From an uncultured Prevotella sp. (GTDB lineage: Bacteria; Bacteroidota; Bacteroidia; Bacteroidales; Bacteroidaceae), in contig CAKPZC010000016.1 in the NCBI GenBank assembly GCA_934203355.1, forward strand, positions 1-35,653: 35,653 nucleotides of DNA, given 5' to 3'. Position 1 is the first letter of the stretch. Every line of letters starts with the position of its first letter. The notes beneath the pieces are model-generated. The model did not search any database and had not been told where the DNA came from. It worked only from the letters and a program-made list of their open reading frames with translations. The translations under genes and the position numbers were made by a program. Of the stretch, positions 16,311 to 25,101 are shown one piece after another.

Positions 16311-17579
16311 TTATCTTATTTTTAATGTTATTATAGTCATTGCTGCCAATATGATGGTTGTAATCCAGAATCTTATTGTTATCTTCGATTCGTGGATGGC
16401 ACCCTTTGGTCGTGTTATGAGATAATGACACTCAGGGTCAAGTTGCGACTGTTGTGTGCGGAAGTTGTCGTGGATAGGCGTGCGCTTGAAGATGCGTTGC
16501 TTGATGCCGCGGCGCTTGCCGAGTTTGTAGTAGTACACCTGCACGATAACGCTCAGACTCTCCACGAAGAATATGCCGCAGAGTATGGGCAGCATTAGCT
16601 CCTTGTGTATGATTATCGCCGTGACTGCTATGATGCCTCCGATAGTGAGCGAGCCTGTGTCGCCCATAAACACTTGTGCTGGATAGGCGTTATACCAAAG
16701 GAATCCTATCAGTGCACCTATGAACGCGCATAGGAACACCACGAGTTCCTCCGACCCTGGAATGTACATAATATTTAGATAGGAGGCATATTCTATGTGC
16801 GAGCTGACGTAGGCTAATATTCCTAACGCCACGCCTATGATGGCTGAGTTGCCAGCACACATACCGTCCATGCCGTCGTTGAGGTTGGCTCCGTTGCTCA
16901 CGGCTGTCACCACGAATATTGTCATTATGACAAACAGTACCCATCCGGCAGCCACTCGGTGTTCGCCGAATATGCTTGTGATGCGCGAGTAGTCGAGATT
17001 GTGTCCTTTTACAAATGGAATTGTGGTCTTGAGCGACTTGCGTGCTTCGGGCCTATGTTTCACCACCACCTCGTGTGTCTGCTTCTCGTAGGTCAGGTTC
17101 TCGTTCATCTTCACGTCGGGCGATGCCCACAGCACGAGTCCTACGATGAGGCCGATGCCCACCTGACCCACAATCTTGTAGCGTCCCTTCAGTCCCTCTT
17201 TGTTGCGGCGTAATATCTTGATGAAGTCGTCCATGCCGCCGAGGAATCCCAGCCACACCGTGGTGATAATCATCAATATGAGATAGATGTTGCGCAGACG
17301 TCCGAGTAGCAACACTGGCACAAGAATGGCAACTATGATAATGATGCCGCCCATCGACGGCACTCCTATCTTCTTTACTCCGAACGGGTCGATCGATGCG
17401 TCGCGCTGGGTCTCGGTTATCTGTTTACTCTTGAGGTATTTAATGAATCGCTCGCCAAACCATGCCGAGATAACAAGCGACAGTATGAGCGCTAACAGTG
17501 AGCGGAATGATATGTAGCCCCACATGTGTGAGCCGCTGATGCCGTATTGCTCAAGGAAGCGGAAAAAATAGTATAGCAT
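16311..17579 (-). CDS. mraY: Phospho-N-acetylmuramoyl-pentapeptide transferase MraY
   Basis: A 422-residue polytopic membrane enzyme that transfers phospho-MurNAc-pentapeptide to undecaprenyl phosphate, forming lipid I. Conserved cytoplasmic motifs are visible: KKIGVPSMGG (about 69-78), the Asp-Asp pair in GGMDDFIKILRRNKEGLKGRYK (about 114-135) and NGANLNDGMDGM (about 230-241). It is longer than E. coli MraY (360 residues) mainly because of a polar insertion at about 155-205 (KMNENLTYEKQTHEVVVKHR...). I recall such an insertion from Bacteroidetes homologues. The ATG is directly preceded by the last unit of a heptamer repeat array, so the ribosome-binding region is made of repeat sequence. Confidence 0.97.
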   Translation of the reverse strand: MLYYFFRFLEQYGISGSHMWGYISFRSLLALILSLVISAWFGERFIKYLKSKQITETQRDASIDPFGVKKIGVPSMGGIIIIVAILVPVLLLGRLRNIYLILMIITTVWLGFLGGMDDFIKILRRNKEGLKGRYKIVGQVGIGLIVGLVLWASPDVKMNENLTYEKQTHEVVVKHRPEARKSLKTTIPFVKGHNLDYSRITSIFGEHRVAAGWVLFVIMTIFVVTAVSNGANLNDGMDGMCAGNSAIIGVALGILAYVSSHIEYASYLNIMYIPGSEELVVFLCAFIGALIGFLWYNAYPAQVFMGDTGSLTIGGIIAVTAIIIHKELMLPILCGIFFVESLSVIVQVYYYKLGKRRGIKQRIFKRTPIHDNFRTQQSQLDPECHYLITRPKGAIHESKITIRFWITTIILAAMTIITLKIR

Positions 17580-17581
17580 TT

Positions 17582-17837
17582 TTGAATGTTGAATGTTGAA
17601 TGTTGAGTGTTGAATGGTTGCGGCGGGGCCGCAATGTTGAATGTTGAATGTTGAATGTTGAGTGTTGAATGGTTGCGGCGGGGCCGCAATGTTGAATGTT
17701 GAGTGTTGAATGTGGAGTGTTGAATGTGGAGTGTTGAATTCTCAATTCCTCATTCAATAATTCTCAATCGGCATCGCCGACAATTCCACATTCAACATTC
17801 AACCTTCCACATTCAATCTTCAACCTTCCACATTCAT
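17582..17837. repeat. Heptamer array with GC hairpins between murE and mraY
   Basis: The left part is a run of heptamers TTGAATG/TTGAGTG arranged in two 55-bp units (17582-17636, 17637-17691) plus a partial third. Each full unit ends with the GC-rich hairpin TTGCGGCGGGGCCGCAA (17618-17634, 17673-17689). The right part (about 17787-17837) carries the same heptamers in inverse orientation (CATTCAA, CTTCCAC), so the whole array can fold back on itself. The array runs into the murE coding sequence: the final codons and stop of murE (17820-17837) are repeat sequence. It spans the 240-bp gap between murE and mraY. Confidence 0.9.
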
Positions 17838-19277
17838 AACTTCTCTCACTACCTCGTGGTCGTCGAAGTGATGTTTTACACCTTTAATTTCTTGGTAGTC
17901 CTCGTGTCCCTTTCCGGCTATTAGGATCACGTCGCCCTTGTTTGCCATCATGCATGCGGTGCGTATAGCCTCTCGGCGGTCGACGATGGAGATAACTTTT
18001 TTCATCTGTTGCGGTGTGAGTCCGGTGAGCATGTCGTTGATAATCTCCTGTGGCTCCTCGAATCGTGGGTTGTCGCTTGTTATAATCACTCGGTCGCTCT
18101 GCTTCACAGCCTCCTGAGCCATGATTGGTCGCTTGCCTTTGTCGCGGTTGCCACCAGCTCCACATACGGTGATGACGTGTCCTTTGCCGTCGAGCACCTC
18201 GTGAATGGCGCTGAGCACGTTCTCCAGAGCGTCGGGAGTATGTGCGTAGTCAACGACAGCCGTATATCCCTCGGGCGAGTGTATAGGCTCAAGACGACCG
18301 CTTACACTGTGCAGTGTACTCATCACCACGAGCACATCCTCGGGCTTTTTGCCGAGCATCACGGCAGTGGCGTAGACAGCGAGCAGGTTGCTCACGTTGA
18401 ATTTTCCAATGAACTGCACTCCCACCTCATGTCCGTCCATTTCGAGATACATACCCTCGAAGTGGCATTCTATGATGCGTGCCTTGAAGTCAGCCACGGC
18501 ACGTGTGGAGTAGGTCTTGATGGTGGCTTTGGTGTTCTGCACCATCACCATTCCGTTCTTGTCGTCGGCGTTGGTTATGGCAAATGCGGTCTTTGGCAGC
18601 GAGTCGAAGAAAGCCTTCTTAGCGTTGCGATAGTTCTCGAAAGTCTTATGATAGTCGAGGTGGTCGCGTGTGAGGTTGGTGAATATACCGCCTGCAAAGG
18701 TGAGTCCGCCGATGCGTTTCTGTGCGATGGCGTGCGACGAGCATTCCATGAAAGCATACTCGCAGCCTGCCTTCACCATGCGGTCGAGCAGCTCGTTGAG
18801 AGCTATAGGGTCGGGAGTGGTGTGGTCGGCAGGAATGCGCTCGTCGACGATGTAGTTGCATACGGTTGAGAGCAGTCCGCACTTGTGTCCCATCTTCGAG
18901 AACATATTATATAATAATGTGGCGATGGTTGTCTTGCCGTTGGTGCCGGTGACACCCACGAGTTTCAGTTTTTTCGACGGATTGCCGTGGAATATAGTTG
19001 CCACCTTGCCCACAGCATCCTCTGTCGATGCCACTTGCACATAGCACACCCCTTCGGCCTTTTGCTCTGGCATGTCTTCGCAGAGCACAGCCTTGGCTCC
19101 CAGTTCTACGGCTTTAGGTATAAACTTGTGGCCGTCGACCTGTGTGCCTTTCATTGCCACAAACAGATGACCGTCTTTAATGCGGCGTGAGTCGATGTTC
19201 ACGCCAGTGATTTCAACGTCCTCGTTGCCTGATGTGGCTATGGCGGGGATGTCTTTGAGCAATTCCTTGAGTTTCAT
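17820..19277 (-). CDS. murE: UDP-MurNAc-tripeptide synthetase MurE (meso-DAP type)
   Basis: A 485-residue cytoplasmic ligase that adds the third stem-peptide residue. The UDP-binding N-terminal domain is followed by the ATP loop [14 protein letters not shown] (about 108-121), the carbamylated-Lys region and [10 protein letters not shown] (about 346). The amino-acid specificity motif is DNPR at about 402-405, the form associated with meso-diaminopimelate. The C-terminus [22 protein letters not shown] is intact, and then the last residues (MNVEG) and the stop are encoded by the heptamer array. The start is an ATG, 65 bp after the ftsI stop. Confidence 0.97.
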   Translation of the reverse strand: MKLKELLKDIPAIATSGNEDVEITGVNIDSRRIKDGHLFVAMKGTQVDGHKFIPKAVELGAKAVLCEDMPEQKAEGVCYVQVASTEDAVGKVATIFHGNPSKKLKLVGVTGTNGKTTIATLLYNMFSKMGHKCGLLSTVCNYIVDERIPADHTTPDPIALNELLDRMVKAGCEYAFMECSSHAIAQKRIGGLTFAGGIFTNLTRDHLDYHKTFENYRNAKKAFFDSLPKTAFAITNADDKNGMVMVQNTKATIKTYSTRAVADFKARIIECHFEGMYLEMDGHEVGVQFIGKFNVSNLLAVYATAVMLGKKPEDVLVVMSTLHSVSGRLEPIHSPEGYTAVVDYAHTPDALENVLSAIHEVLDGKGHVITVCGAGGNRDKGKRPIMAQEAVKQSDRVIITSDNPRFEEPQEIINDMLTGLTPQQMKKVISIVDRREAIRTACMMANKGDVILIAGKGHEDYQEIKGVKHHFDDHEVVREVMNVEG

Positions 19278-19342
19278 ATTTGTTGTTTTTTTGTTCTTTT
19301 AATTGCGACTTTCTATTTTTGTTAGTCTTGTTTGGGGTGTGG

Positions 19343-21502
19343 CTACGATAGGCGCAGCGTGCACGTCATGCCTTTCTTCAGTTTTTCGCCAGCTCCTATG
19401 CTTTGTTCCACCACCTTGCCTCTTCCGTTGATTTTCACCTTTATTCCGCGGCTTTCAATCAGGTAGACAGCGTCGCGCGCTCCCATACCGTGCACGTCTG
19501 GCATAAGTGTGTGGTCGCCGAGATCCTCTCGTTTTAGAGTTATGTTTTGTCGGTCGGTCTCGTCGGCTCGTCCCCATATGGGGTTGCCGTCGGCGTAAGA
19601 TCCGCTCCAGTCGGCTCGCGGCTGGAATCCGAGGTGGCTCAGCACGTAGTCGGCAGCGAGAATGTTGCCGTTCTTCACTTGCGGGATGAGCACCGACAGC
19701 GAGTCGCGTGCGTCGGCAGCCTCAAGTTTCAGGCTTTGCGCCATTATTCCCTCAGCAATGTCGTGGAACACCACTCCGCTCATTCCTCCGCCCGAAGCCG
19801 GCAGTCCTGATTTCTGTATGCACACGATGCAACTGTAGCGAGGCTCATAGGCAGGGAAGAATCCTGCGAACGATAGCAGATAGTTCATCTGTCCGCTCTT
19901 GTATCCAGCCACACCTTTCGATATCTGCGCTGTTCCGGTCTTTCCGGCTACGAGAAACGACGGCGAGCCTGCCTTCTTGCCCAGTCCTACGCTGACCACT
20001 TGTTCCAGGATGTGCGTTATCTTCTTTATTGTTGTTGGCTTGGCAATCTGTTCTCTCATCACGACTGGTGGATAAGTGTCCACCACCTGTCCGTTCTTGC
20101 GCACCTCCTTCACGAACCTTGGGCGCATCATTTTGCCCCCGTTGGCTATTGCGTTGTAGAAGGTCAGTGTGGAGATGGCTGGAACCTGAGTCTCGTAGCC
20201 TATGCTCATCCAGGGCAGTGTGGTCTTGCTCCAGTTTACATATTGTTTGCCTCGTGCGTCCTTCTTAGGCATTCTGATGCGTGCCGGTGAATAGCCCGGG
20301 ATTGGCAAGTCGAGGTCGTCGGCGAGTCCGAGTCGTTTGATGCCCTGCACGTATTTCTCGGGGCAGTCGTGATAGTGGTCGTCGATGATTCTACTTACTC
20401 CGATGTTGGAGCTCACCCACAGTGTCTGCGGCAGTGTCAGCATGCCGTAGCCTCCCCGTCGCCAGTTGTGGTCCTTCATCTCACGTCCGTACATAGGCCA
20501 CACTCCGCATCCGGTGTCCACTCTGTAGGTGGTGTCCACCACACCGTCGTCGAGCGCCACCATGATAGAAGCTGTCTTGAACACCGAACCTGGTTCAAGA
20601 AGGTCGCTCACGGCGTGGTTTTTTATCTCGTTGTATGAGCCGTCGGCACATTTCGTCATGTTTACTATAGCCTTAACGTCGCCAGTTTTCACCTCCATGA
20701 CTATAGCCACTCCCACGTTGGCATTGATTTTCAGCAGCTCGTTGAGCAGTGCCCGCTCAGCAAGGTCCTGCATCGAGACGTCGATGGTTGTCACGATGTC
20801 GGCTCCGTCGACTGGGGGCGTGTCGGTGAGATACAGGTATTTGTTGAGAATCTTGCGTCGGTGGCTCACACCGTTTTCTCCTCGTAGCAGCGAGTCGTAT
20901 TGTAGCTCCAGTCCGCATTGTGCCGAGTCGATTTCGCCATACATTTTGCCGATTGTTCGCAGTGCGAGCGAGCCGTAGGCCTGCTTTCTGGCGTTGAACT
21001 CTTCGGTGTGGAATCCTCCGAGCGCCGCCTTCATCCTAAACATGGGCAGTTTCTTCACTTCGGCGTACGTGCTGTAGTTCACGCGTCGGTTCCATATAGG
21101 CCAGTGTGCCTTTTGTTTTTGGAATCCTTCGAGTAGGTGGTCGTGAAACTCCTTTGCCGAGCGTTCCGGGAATATGGCGTTTAGTCCGGTGCTGATGGAG
21201 TCGAGTTTCACCTCGAAAAGCGAGTCGTTTTTCGCTTCGTGAATAGCTCTGTAGTCGATGAATAGCTTGTATTGTGGCAGCGACGAAGCCATCAGTTGTC
21301 CGTCGCAGCTTAGTATGTTGCCTCTGACGGGTGGAGTCTCCAGGCTGTCGATTTTTATTCTGTCAGCCACCCTCATCCAGAAGTCGCGCTTTGCAGTCAT
21401 CAGATACAATGTCTTTCCGAGCACCATGGTGGCAATAAACATCATGATGGCGGTGATGAATCTGTATCGCGGCATAACCTTCTTGCTGTTGAATTTGCTC
21501 AT
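19343..21502 (-). CDS. ftsI: Septal transpeptidase FtsI (PBP3) with C-terminal PASTA domain
   Basis: A 719-residue class B penicillin-binding protein that crosslinks septal peptidoglycan with FtsW. It has one N-terminal membrane helix (about residues 14-35) and a PBP dimerisation domain starting PPVRGNILSCDG. The transpeptidase domain shows all three active-site motifs: SVFK at 306-309 (Ser306 nucleophile), SSN at about 364-366 and KTG at about 521-523. A single PASTA domain closes the protein (about 665-719, MPDVHGMGARDAVYLIESRG). The start ATG overlaps the ftsL stop as ATGA, indicating translational coupling. Confidence 0.97.
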   Translation of the reverse strand: MSKFNSKKVMPRYRFITAIMMFIATMVLGKTLYLMTAKRDFWMRVADRIKIDSLETPPVRGNILSCDGQLMASSLPQYKLFIDYRAIHEAKNDSLFEVKLDSISTGLNAIFPERSAKEFHDHLLEGFQKQKAHWPIWNRRVNYSTYAEVKKLPMFRMKAALGGFHTEEFNARKQAYGSLALRTIGKMYGEIDSAQCGLELQYDSLLRGENGVSHRRKILNKYLYLTDTPPVDGADIVTTIDVSMQDLAERALLNELLKINANVGVAIVMEVKTGDVKAIVNMTKCADGSYNEIKNHAVSDLLEPGSVFKTASIMVALDDGVVDTTYRVDTGCGVWPMYGREMKDHNWRRGGYGMLTLPQTLWVSSNIGVSRIIDDHYHDCPEKYVQGIKRLGLADDLDLPIPGYSPARIRMPKKDARGKQYVNWSKTTLPWMSIGYETQVPAISTLTFYNAIANGGKMMRPRFVKEVRKNGQVVDTYPPVVMREQIAKPTTIKKITHILEQVVSVGLGKKAGSPSFLVAGKTGTAQISKGVAGYKSGQMNYLLSFAGFFPAYEPRYSCIVCIQKSGLPASGGGMSGVVFHDIAEGIMAQSLKLEAADARDSLSVLIPQVKNGNILAADYVLSHLGFQPRADWSGSYADGNPIWGRADETDRQNITLKREDLGDHTLMPDVHGMGARDAVYLIESRGIKVKINGRGKVVEQSIGAGEKLKKGMTCTLRLS

Positions 21503-21975
21503 TTCTTTTCAGAATTTGGAACTTTTATTATGTATGGTGGCTGTGTTGCGATGTGCAGAGTGCTGTCTTTGTCGTAGCGCAGCTGTTCGAGCACTTTGCT
21601 CTCGCGTGTCTGTTGTGTCAGGTCGCTGCTGCTCGATAGTGCTCTGTATTTTGCGTCCTTAAGCTGTTCGTTAAGGGTGTTTATGCGTATGAGGTTCTGT
21701 TGGCATTTGTATCGGTTGGATATGTATACCACAATGAACAATGTGATGAGTATTATCAGCCACACCTGCTTTCTGATTATTTCTGCGCTGAGAATGTCGC
21801 CGCCGAGAATCTTGCGCAGAGTCATGTTCTTGGGCAGAGGCATGTCCTCCTCGGATGCCTGCTCGCGTATTATTGTCTTGAGCGACGGTGCGTTGTGCTC
21901 GTTGTCGGCATTTCGTTCTACGAGGTGCTCGAGGATTTCGCGCGGGTCTTGCTGGTTTGTGTTGTCGGGTTTCAT
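21499..21975 (-). CDS. ftsL: FtsL-like cell division protein
   Basis: A 158-residue bitopic protein with a cytoplasmic N-terminus of about 69 residues, one transmembrane helix (about 70-87, QVWLIILITLFIVVYIS) and a periplasmic region with coiled-coil character (INTLNEQLKDAKYRALSSSSDLTQQ). Identity rests mainly on topology and position between rsmH and ftsI, where Bacteroidetes carry an FtsL-like protein. FtsL forms the FtsQLB complex that activates FtsWI. The cytoplasmic tail is longer than in E. coli FtsL. The stop codon overlaps the ftsI start. Confidence 0.88.
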   Translation of the reverse strand: MKPDNTNQQDPREILEHLVERNADNEHNAPSLKTIIREQASEEDMPLPKNMTLRKILGGDILSAEIIRKQVWLIILITLFIVVYISNRYKCQQNLIRINTLNEQLKDAKYRALSSSSDLTQQTRESKVLEQLRYDKDSTLHIATQPPYIIKVPNSEKK

Positions 21976-22017
21976 ATTTTCCTTTATTTTATTGGGGCTT
22001 TTGGGTGTTGATTCCTC

Positions 22018-22041
22018 CTCGTTTACTTGTCAACTCGTTTA
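22018..22041. repeat. Octamer repeats between rsmH and ftsL
   Basis: Three consecutive units CTCGTTTA, CTTGTCAA, CTCGTTTA belong to the same degenerate octamer family as the array after ftsZ. Confidence 0.6.
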
Positions 22042-22047
22042 CTGACA

Positions 22048-22064
22048 GCATGTCGACGACATGC
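22048..22064. promoter_or_regulatory. 17-bp palindrome between rsmH and ftsL
   Basis: GCATGTCGACGACATGC is a perfect inverted repeat (8-bp arms around one base) in the 112-bp gap. It could be an operator or an RNA hairpin. There is no T tract, so it is not an obvious terminator. Confidence 0.45.
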
Positions 22065-22087
22065 GAAACTTGAGTTATGTTTTAGCC

Positions 22088-23038
22088 CTATTCCTCTTTT
22101 TTCTCTGCAATGCGCAGTTTTGCGCTTCTGCTTCGTGGGTTGCGTTCCTGTTCTTCTTTCGAGGGTATGACGAGTTTTCCCACTGTTTTGTATGGCGTGT
22201 TGATGCGTCCGAAGAAGTCCTGGTCGATTTTCCCCTCGGCGTTGCCCGACTTCATGAAGTTCTTCACGATGCGGTCTTCGAGTGAGTGGTAGGTTATTAC
22301 CGATAGTCGTCCGCCAGGAGCGAGCAATTCGGTTGCTGCGGCGAGCATTTCCTTCAGTGCGTCCATCTCGTGGTTCACCTCTATGCGCAGGGCTTGGAAC
22401 AGTCGTGCCATGTCCTTCTTCTCGCGTTCGCGCTTGAACATGGGCTCCACCACGGCGAGAAAGTCGTTTGTGGTCTTTATCTCGCCCTGCTGTCGCGCCT
22501 TTACCACGGCAGCCGCTATGCGTCGCGAGTTCTTCATCTCGCCGTAGATGTAGAAAATGTCGGCGAGTCGTTCCTCGTCGTATGTGGCGAGGATGTCGGC
22601 AGCGGTCTGTCCGGCACGCTTGTTCATGCGCATGTCGAGCGGCGAGTCAAATCGGAACGAGAATCCTCGCTCGGCATCGTCGAAATGGTGCGACGACACT
22701 CCGAGGTCGGCGAGTAGCCCGTCGATGTGCTCCACGCCATAGTATCTCATCCAGTTTTTCAGATAGCGGAAGTTGCTCCGCACGAATGTGAACCTCTCGT
22801 CGGGTTCGCCAATGTTCTGTTCGGCATCGGCGTCTTGGTCGAAACTGTAGAGTCGGGCGTCGTTAGGGAGCCTTGAAAGTATCTCGCGCGAGTGTCCTCC
22901 ACCTCCGAATGTCACGTCGATGTAGACCCCTCCATTGTGGATGTTCAGTCCGTCGATGCTTTCCGTGAGGAGCACCGGCACGTGATAACCCTCGCATGTT
23001 GTTATATCTGTAGTGTCTTTGGTCTTGTCTTTATACAT
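22088..23038 (-). CDS. rsmH: 16S rRNA (cytosine-1402-N4) methyltransferase RsmH
   Basis: A 316-residue SAM-dependent methyltransferase that methylates C1402 of 16S rRNA. Seen: YHVPVLLTESIDGL at the N-terminus, the SAM motif YIDVTFGGGGHSREIL, LADLGVSSHHFDDAERGFSF in the middle and GGRLSVITYHSLEDRIVKNFM in the C-terminal half. The frame is open a further 22 codons upstream, but those residues (Cys-rich, unrelated to the family) are unlikely to be translated; the ATG at 23038 is preferred. It is the first gene of the dcw operon here. mraZ, which often precedes it, is not present in the 156 bp before the divergent gene. Confidence 0.96.
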   Translation of the reverse strand: MYKDKTKDTTDITTCEGYHVPVLLTESIDGLNIHNGGVYIDVTFGGGGHSREILSRLPNDARLYSFDQDADAEQNIGEPDERFTFVRSNFRYLKNWMRYYGVEHIDGLLADLGVSSHHFDDAERGFSFRFDSPLDMRMNKRAGQTAADILATYDEERLADIFYIYGEMKNSRRIAAAVVKARQQGEIKTTNDFLAVVEPMFKREREKKDMARLFQALRIEVNHEMDALKEMLAAATELLAPGGRLSVITYHSLEDRIVKNFMKSGNAEGKIDQDFFGRINTPYKTVGKLVIPSKEEQERNPRSRSAKLRIAEKKEE

Positions 23039-23058
23039 TATATATGCGTATTTGGGTG

Positions 23059-23066
23059 TAAAGGTA
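23059..23066 (-). promoter_or_regulatory. Candidate -7 box for the dcw operon
   Basis: On the minus strand TACCTTTA fits TAnnTTTG except at the last base, about 20 bp before the rsmH start. No convincing -33 element is visible. It is the best candidate in the short divergent intergenic region. Confidence 0.45.
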
Positions 23067-23136
23067 CATAAAAATCCGCATACGAGTCTACATTTCTGTA
23101 TCAAAATTATTAAATAGTCATATTTCTTGCCCTAAA

Positions 23137-23169
23137 TTGAACGTATCTGAAAAAGATATGTTATTTTTG
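23137..23169 (+). promoter_or_regulatory. Promoter for the acyltransferase operon
   Basis: TATTTTTG at 23162-23169 is a full TAnnTTTG match, with a TTG at 23137-23139 (22-nt spacer, slightly long). The leader to the ATG at 23195 would be about 20 nt. Confidence 0.6.
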
Positions 23170-23194
23170 CAGCGAATTAGCATTTTGTAGCAAA

Positions 23195-24034
23195 ATGAAC
23201 GAAATTTCGGAACACACAATAGACATTGACAAGATACTTGCAGTCAAGTTGGGAGCCAAGGCTCGCTATGTGCCTGGCTTTCTGATAAGCTGGCTGAAAC
23301 GTATAATCCATCAGGATCAGGTGAACAAGTTCATATGGGACTCGCGCTCGCTATCGGGCACAGAATGGCTCGAGGCGTGTGTGCGCTATCTGAAGATGGA
23401 TATCGAGATAGTGGGCATTGAGAATCTGCCCGCCAAGGACGACGGCAGACTCTACACCTTCGTCTCCAACCATCCTCTCGGCGGTCAGGACGGCGTGGCA
23501 CTCGGCTCCATAATAGGTCGCCACTACGATGGACGTTTTCGCTACCTTGTCAACGACCTGCTCATGAATCTGCCCGGACTCGCCCCCGTGTGTATCGGCA
23601 TCAACAAGACGGGGCGCAACAGCCGCGACTTCCCACGCATGGTTGAGGCTGGATTCAAGAGCGACAACCACATGCTCATGTTCCCTGCCGGACTCAATAG
23701 TCGCCGCCAGAAGGACGGCTCCATCCACGACATTCCCTGGACGAAGACGTTCATAAAGAAAAGCGTTGAGTGCCAGCGCGACGTGGTGCCCATACATTTC
23801 AGCGGCTGCAACTCTGAGCGGTTCTATCGCATAGCACGTTTCAGCGACCGATACTTGCCATTCAACCTCGCCATGATATTCCTCGTCGACGAGATGTATC
23901 GCAACGTGGGCAAGCATTTCACCATACACATAGGCAAGCCGATACCCTGGCAGACTTTCGACCGTTCGCACACCGCAGCCGAATGGGCGCAGTATGTGGA
24001 GGATGTTGTATATAAACTGCCCAAAGAGAAATAA
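23195..24034 (+). CDS. PlsC-like O-acyltransferase, probable glycine-lipid enzyme (GlsA-like)
   Basis: A 279-residue protein of the lysophospholipid/glycerol-phosphate acyltransferase family. The catalytic block reads FVSNHPLGGQDGVALG near residues 88-103, so the His and Asp are separated by five residues rather than the four of the classic NHx4D motif. The second block contains PVCIGINKTGRNSRDFPRM, and the FPAG segment (about 167-170) corresponds to the substrate-binding FPEG motif. Paired with an OlsB-like N-acyltransferase gene 39 bp downstream, it fits the O-acyltransferase step of glycine lipid (acyloxyacyl-glycine) synthesis described as GlsA in Bacteroides. That functional call is inference from family and pairing. 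The gene is divergent from rsmH. Confidence 0.8.
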   Translation: MNEISEHTIDIDKILAVKLGAKARYVPGFLISWLKRIIHQDQVNKFIWDSRSLSGTEWLEACVRYLKMDIEIVGIENLPAKDDGRLYTFVSNHPLGGQDGVALGSIIGRHYDGRFRYLVNDLLMNLPGLAPVCIGINKTGRNSRDFPRMVEAGFKSDNHMLMFPAGLNSRRQKDGSIHDIPWTKTFIKKSVECQRDVVPIHFSGCNSERFYRIARFSDRYLPFNLAMIFLVDEMYRNVGKHFTIHIGKPIPWQTFDRSHTAAEWAQYVEDVVYKLPKEK

Positions 24035-24073
24035 CCACGACTAATACGCCCCAATAAAACCAATAAACTATAA

Positions 24074-25066
24074 ATGGAAGAGCCAATAATAGAACCAGTA
24101 AGCAAGGAGCTGCTCAAGAGCGAGCTGACCCCCGAACGCCAGCTCCGCATGACCAACAAAAGCCACAACGAGATATACGTGATTACTGCCCACAACGCAC
24201 CAAACGTGATGCGCGAGATAGGACGCCTGCGCGAGATTGCTTTTCGCGAGGCTGGCGGTGGCACAGGAAAACCACTGGACATCGACGAATTTGACACTTG
24301 CGAAAACTGCTACAAGCAGCTCATCGTGTGGAATCCCGAGGCCGAGGAGATTATAGGCGGCTACCGCTATCTGCTCGGCTCCGACTGGGAACTCGACGAG
24401 GCTGGCCAGCCCAAGCTCGCCACAAGCCACATGTTCCACTTCTCCGACACGTTTCTGCGCGACTATATGCCCTACACCGTTGAGCTGGGTCGCTCGTTCG
24501 TGACGCTCGAATACCAGAGCACACGACGCGGAGCTAAGAGCCTTTTCGCCCTTGACAACCTTTGGGACGGACTCGGCGCGCTCACCGTGATAAAGCCCAA
24601 TGTGAGGTATTTCTTCGGCAAGATGACCATGTATCCTTCCTACATACGCCGCGGAAGAGACATGATTCTCTATTTCCTCAAGAAGCATTTCGACGACAAG
24701 GACAACCTCATCATTCCGCTCAAGCCACTCAAGATAGAGACTCCCGAGACCGAACTCGCCAAAATCTTCTGCGAGGACGACTTCAAGAAGGACTATCTTA
24801 TCCTGAACCGCGAGGTGCGTGCCTTGGGCTACAACATTCCACCGCTCGTCAATGCCTATATGAGCCTCTCGCCCACGATGAAGCTCTTCGGCACAGCCAT
24901 CAACTATGGGTTTGGCGATGTGGAGGAGACAGGAATACTCATCGCTGTCGACGAGATTCTCGAAAGCAAGCGCGTGCGCCATATCGACTCCTTCATCAAG
25001 GAGCATCCCGAGGCTCTCAAGATAACAAGCGGAGCCAACAACGTGATATACAAGGAGCATGGTTAA
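24074..25066 (+). CDS. GNAT/OlsB-like N-acyltransferase, probable glycine-lipid synthase (GlsB-like)
   Basis: A 330-residue protein often labelled hemolysin or GNAT acyltransferase. Family hallmarks include REIGRLREIAFREAGGGTGK (about residues 47-66), the GGYRYLLG strand (about 95) and the VELGRSFV motif (about 137) followed by a conserved core through NVRYFFGKMTM. OlsB-type enzymes N-acylate an amino acid with a 3-hydroxyacyl group from acyl-ACP; in Bacteroides the relative GlsB uses glycine. It would make the mono-acylated product that the upstream O-acyltransferase then acylates. The C-terminal third (about 210-330) extends beyond the minimal OlsB domain, as in many Bacteroidetes members. 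A terminator follows. Which amino acid it uses is inferred, not seen. Confidence 0.82.
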   Translation: MEEPIIEPVSKELLKSELTPERQLRMTNKSHNEIYVITAHNAPNVMREIGRLREIAFREAGGGTGKPLDIDEFDTCENCYKQLIVWNPEAEEIIGGYRYLLGSDWELDEAGQPKLATSHMFHFSDTFLRDYMPYTVELGRSFVTLEYQSTRRGAKSLFALDNLWDGLGALTVIKPNVRYFFGKMTMYPSYIRRGRDMILYFLKKHFDDKDNLIIPLKPLKIETPETELAKIFCEDDFKKDYLILNREVRALGYNIPPLVNAYMSLSPTMKLFGTAINYGFGDVEETGILIAVDEILESKRVRHIDSFIKEHPEALKITSGANNVIYKEHG

Positions 25067-25101
25067 TAAGACGCCAGGCATACTTGCCATATAACTACAG
25101 T

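Noticed and set aside
17582..17700. CRISPR array
   Set aside because: The units are directly adjacent with no unique spacers, made of heptamers, and no cas genes are present.
22110..22742. Several open frames opposite rsmH
   Set aside because: They overlap the recognised methyltransferase on the other strand and show no independent support.
24068..25090. A 340-codon open frame antisense to the N-acyltransferase gene
   Set aside because: The plus-strand gene has clear family motifs and operon context; the antisense frame covers it almost exactly and has no motifs.
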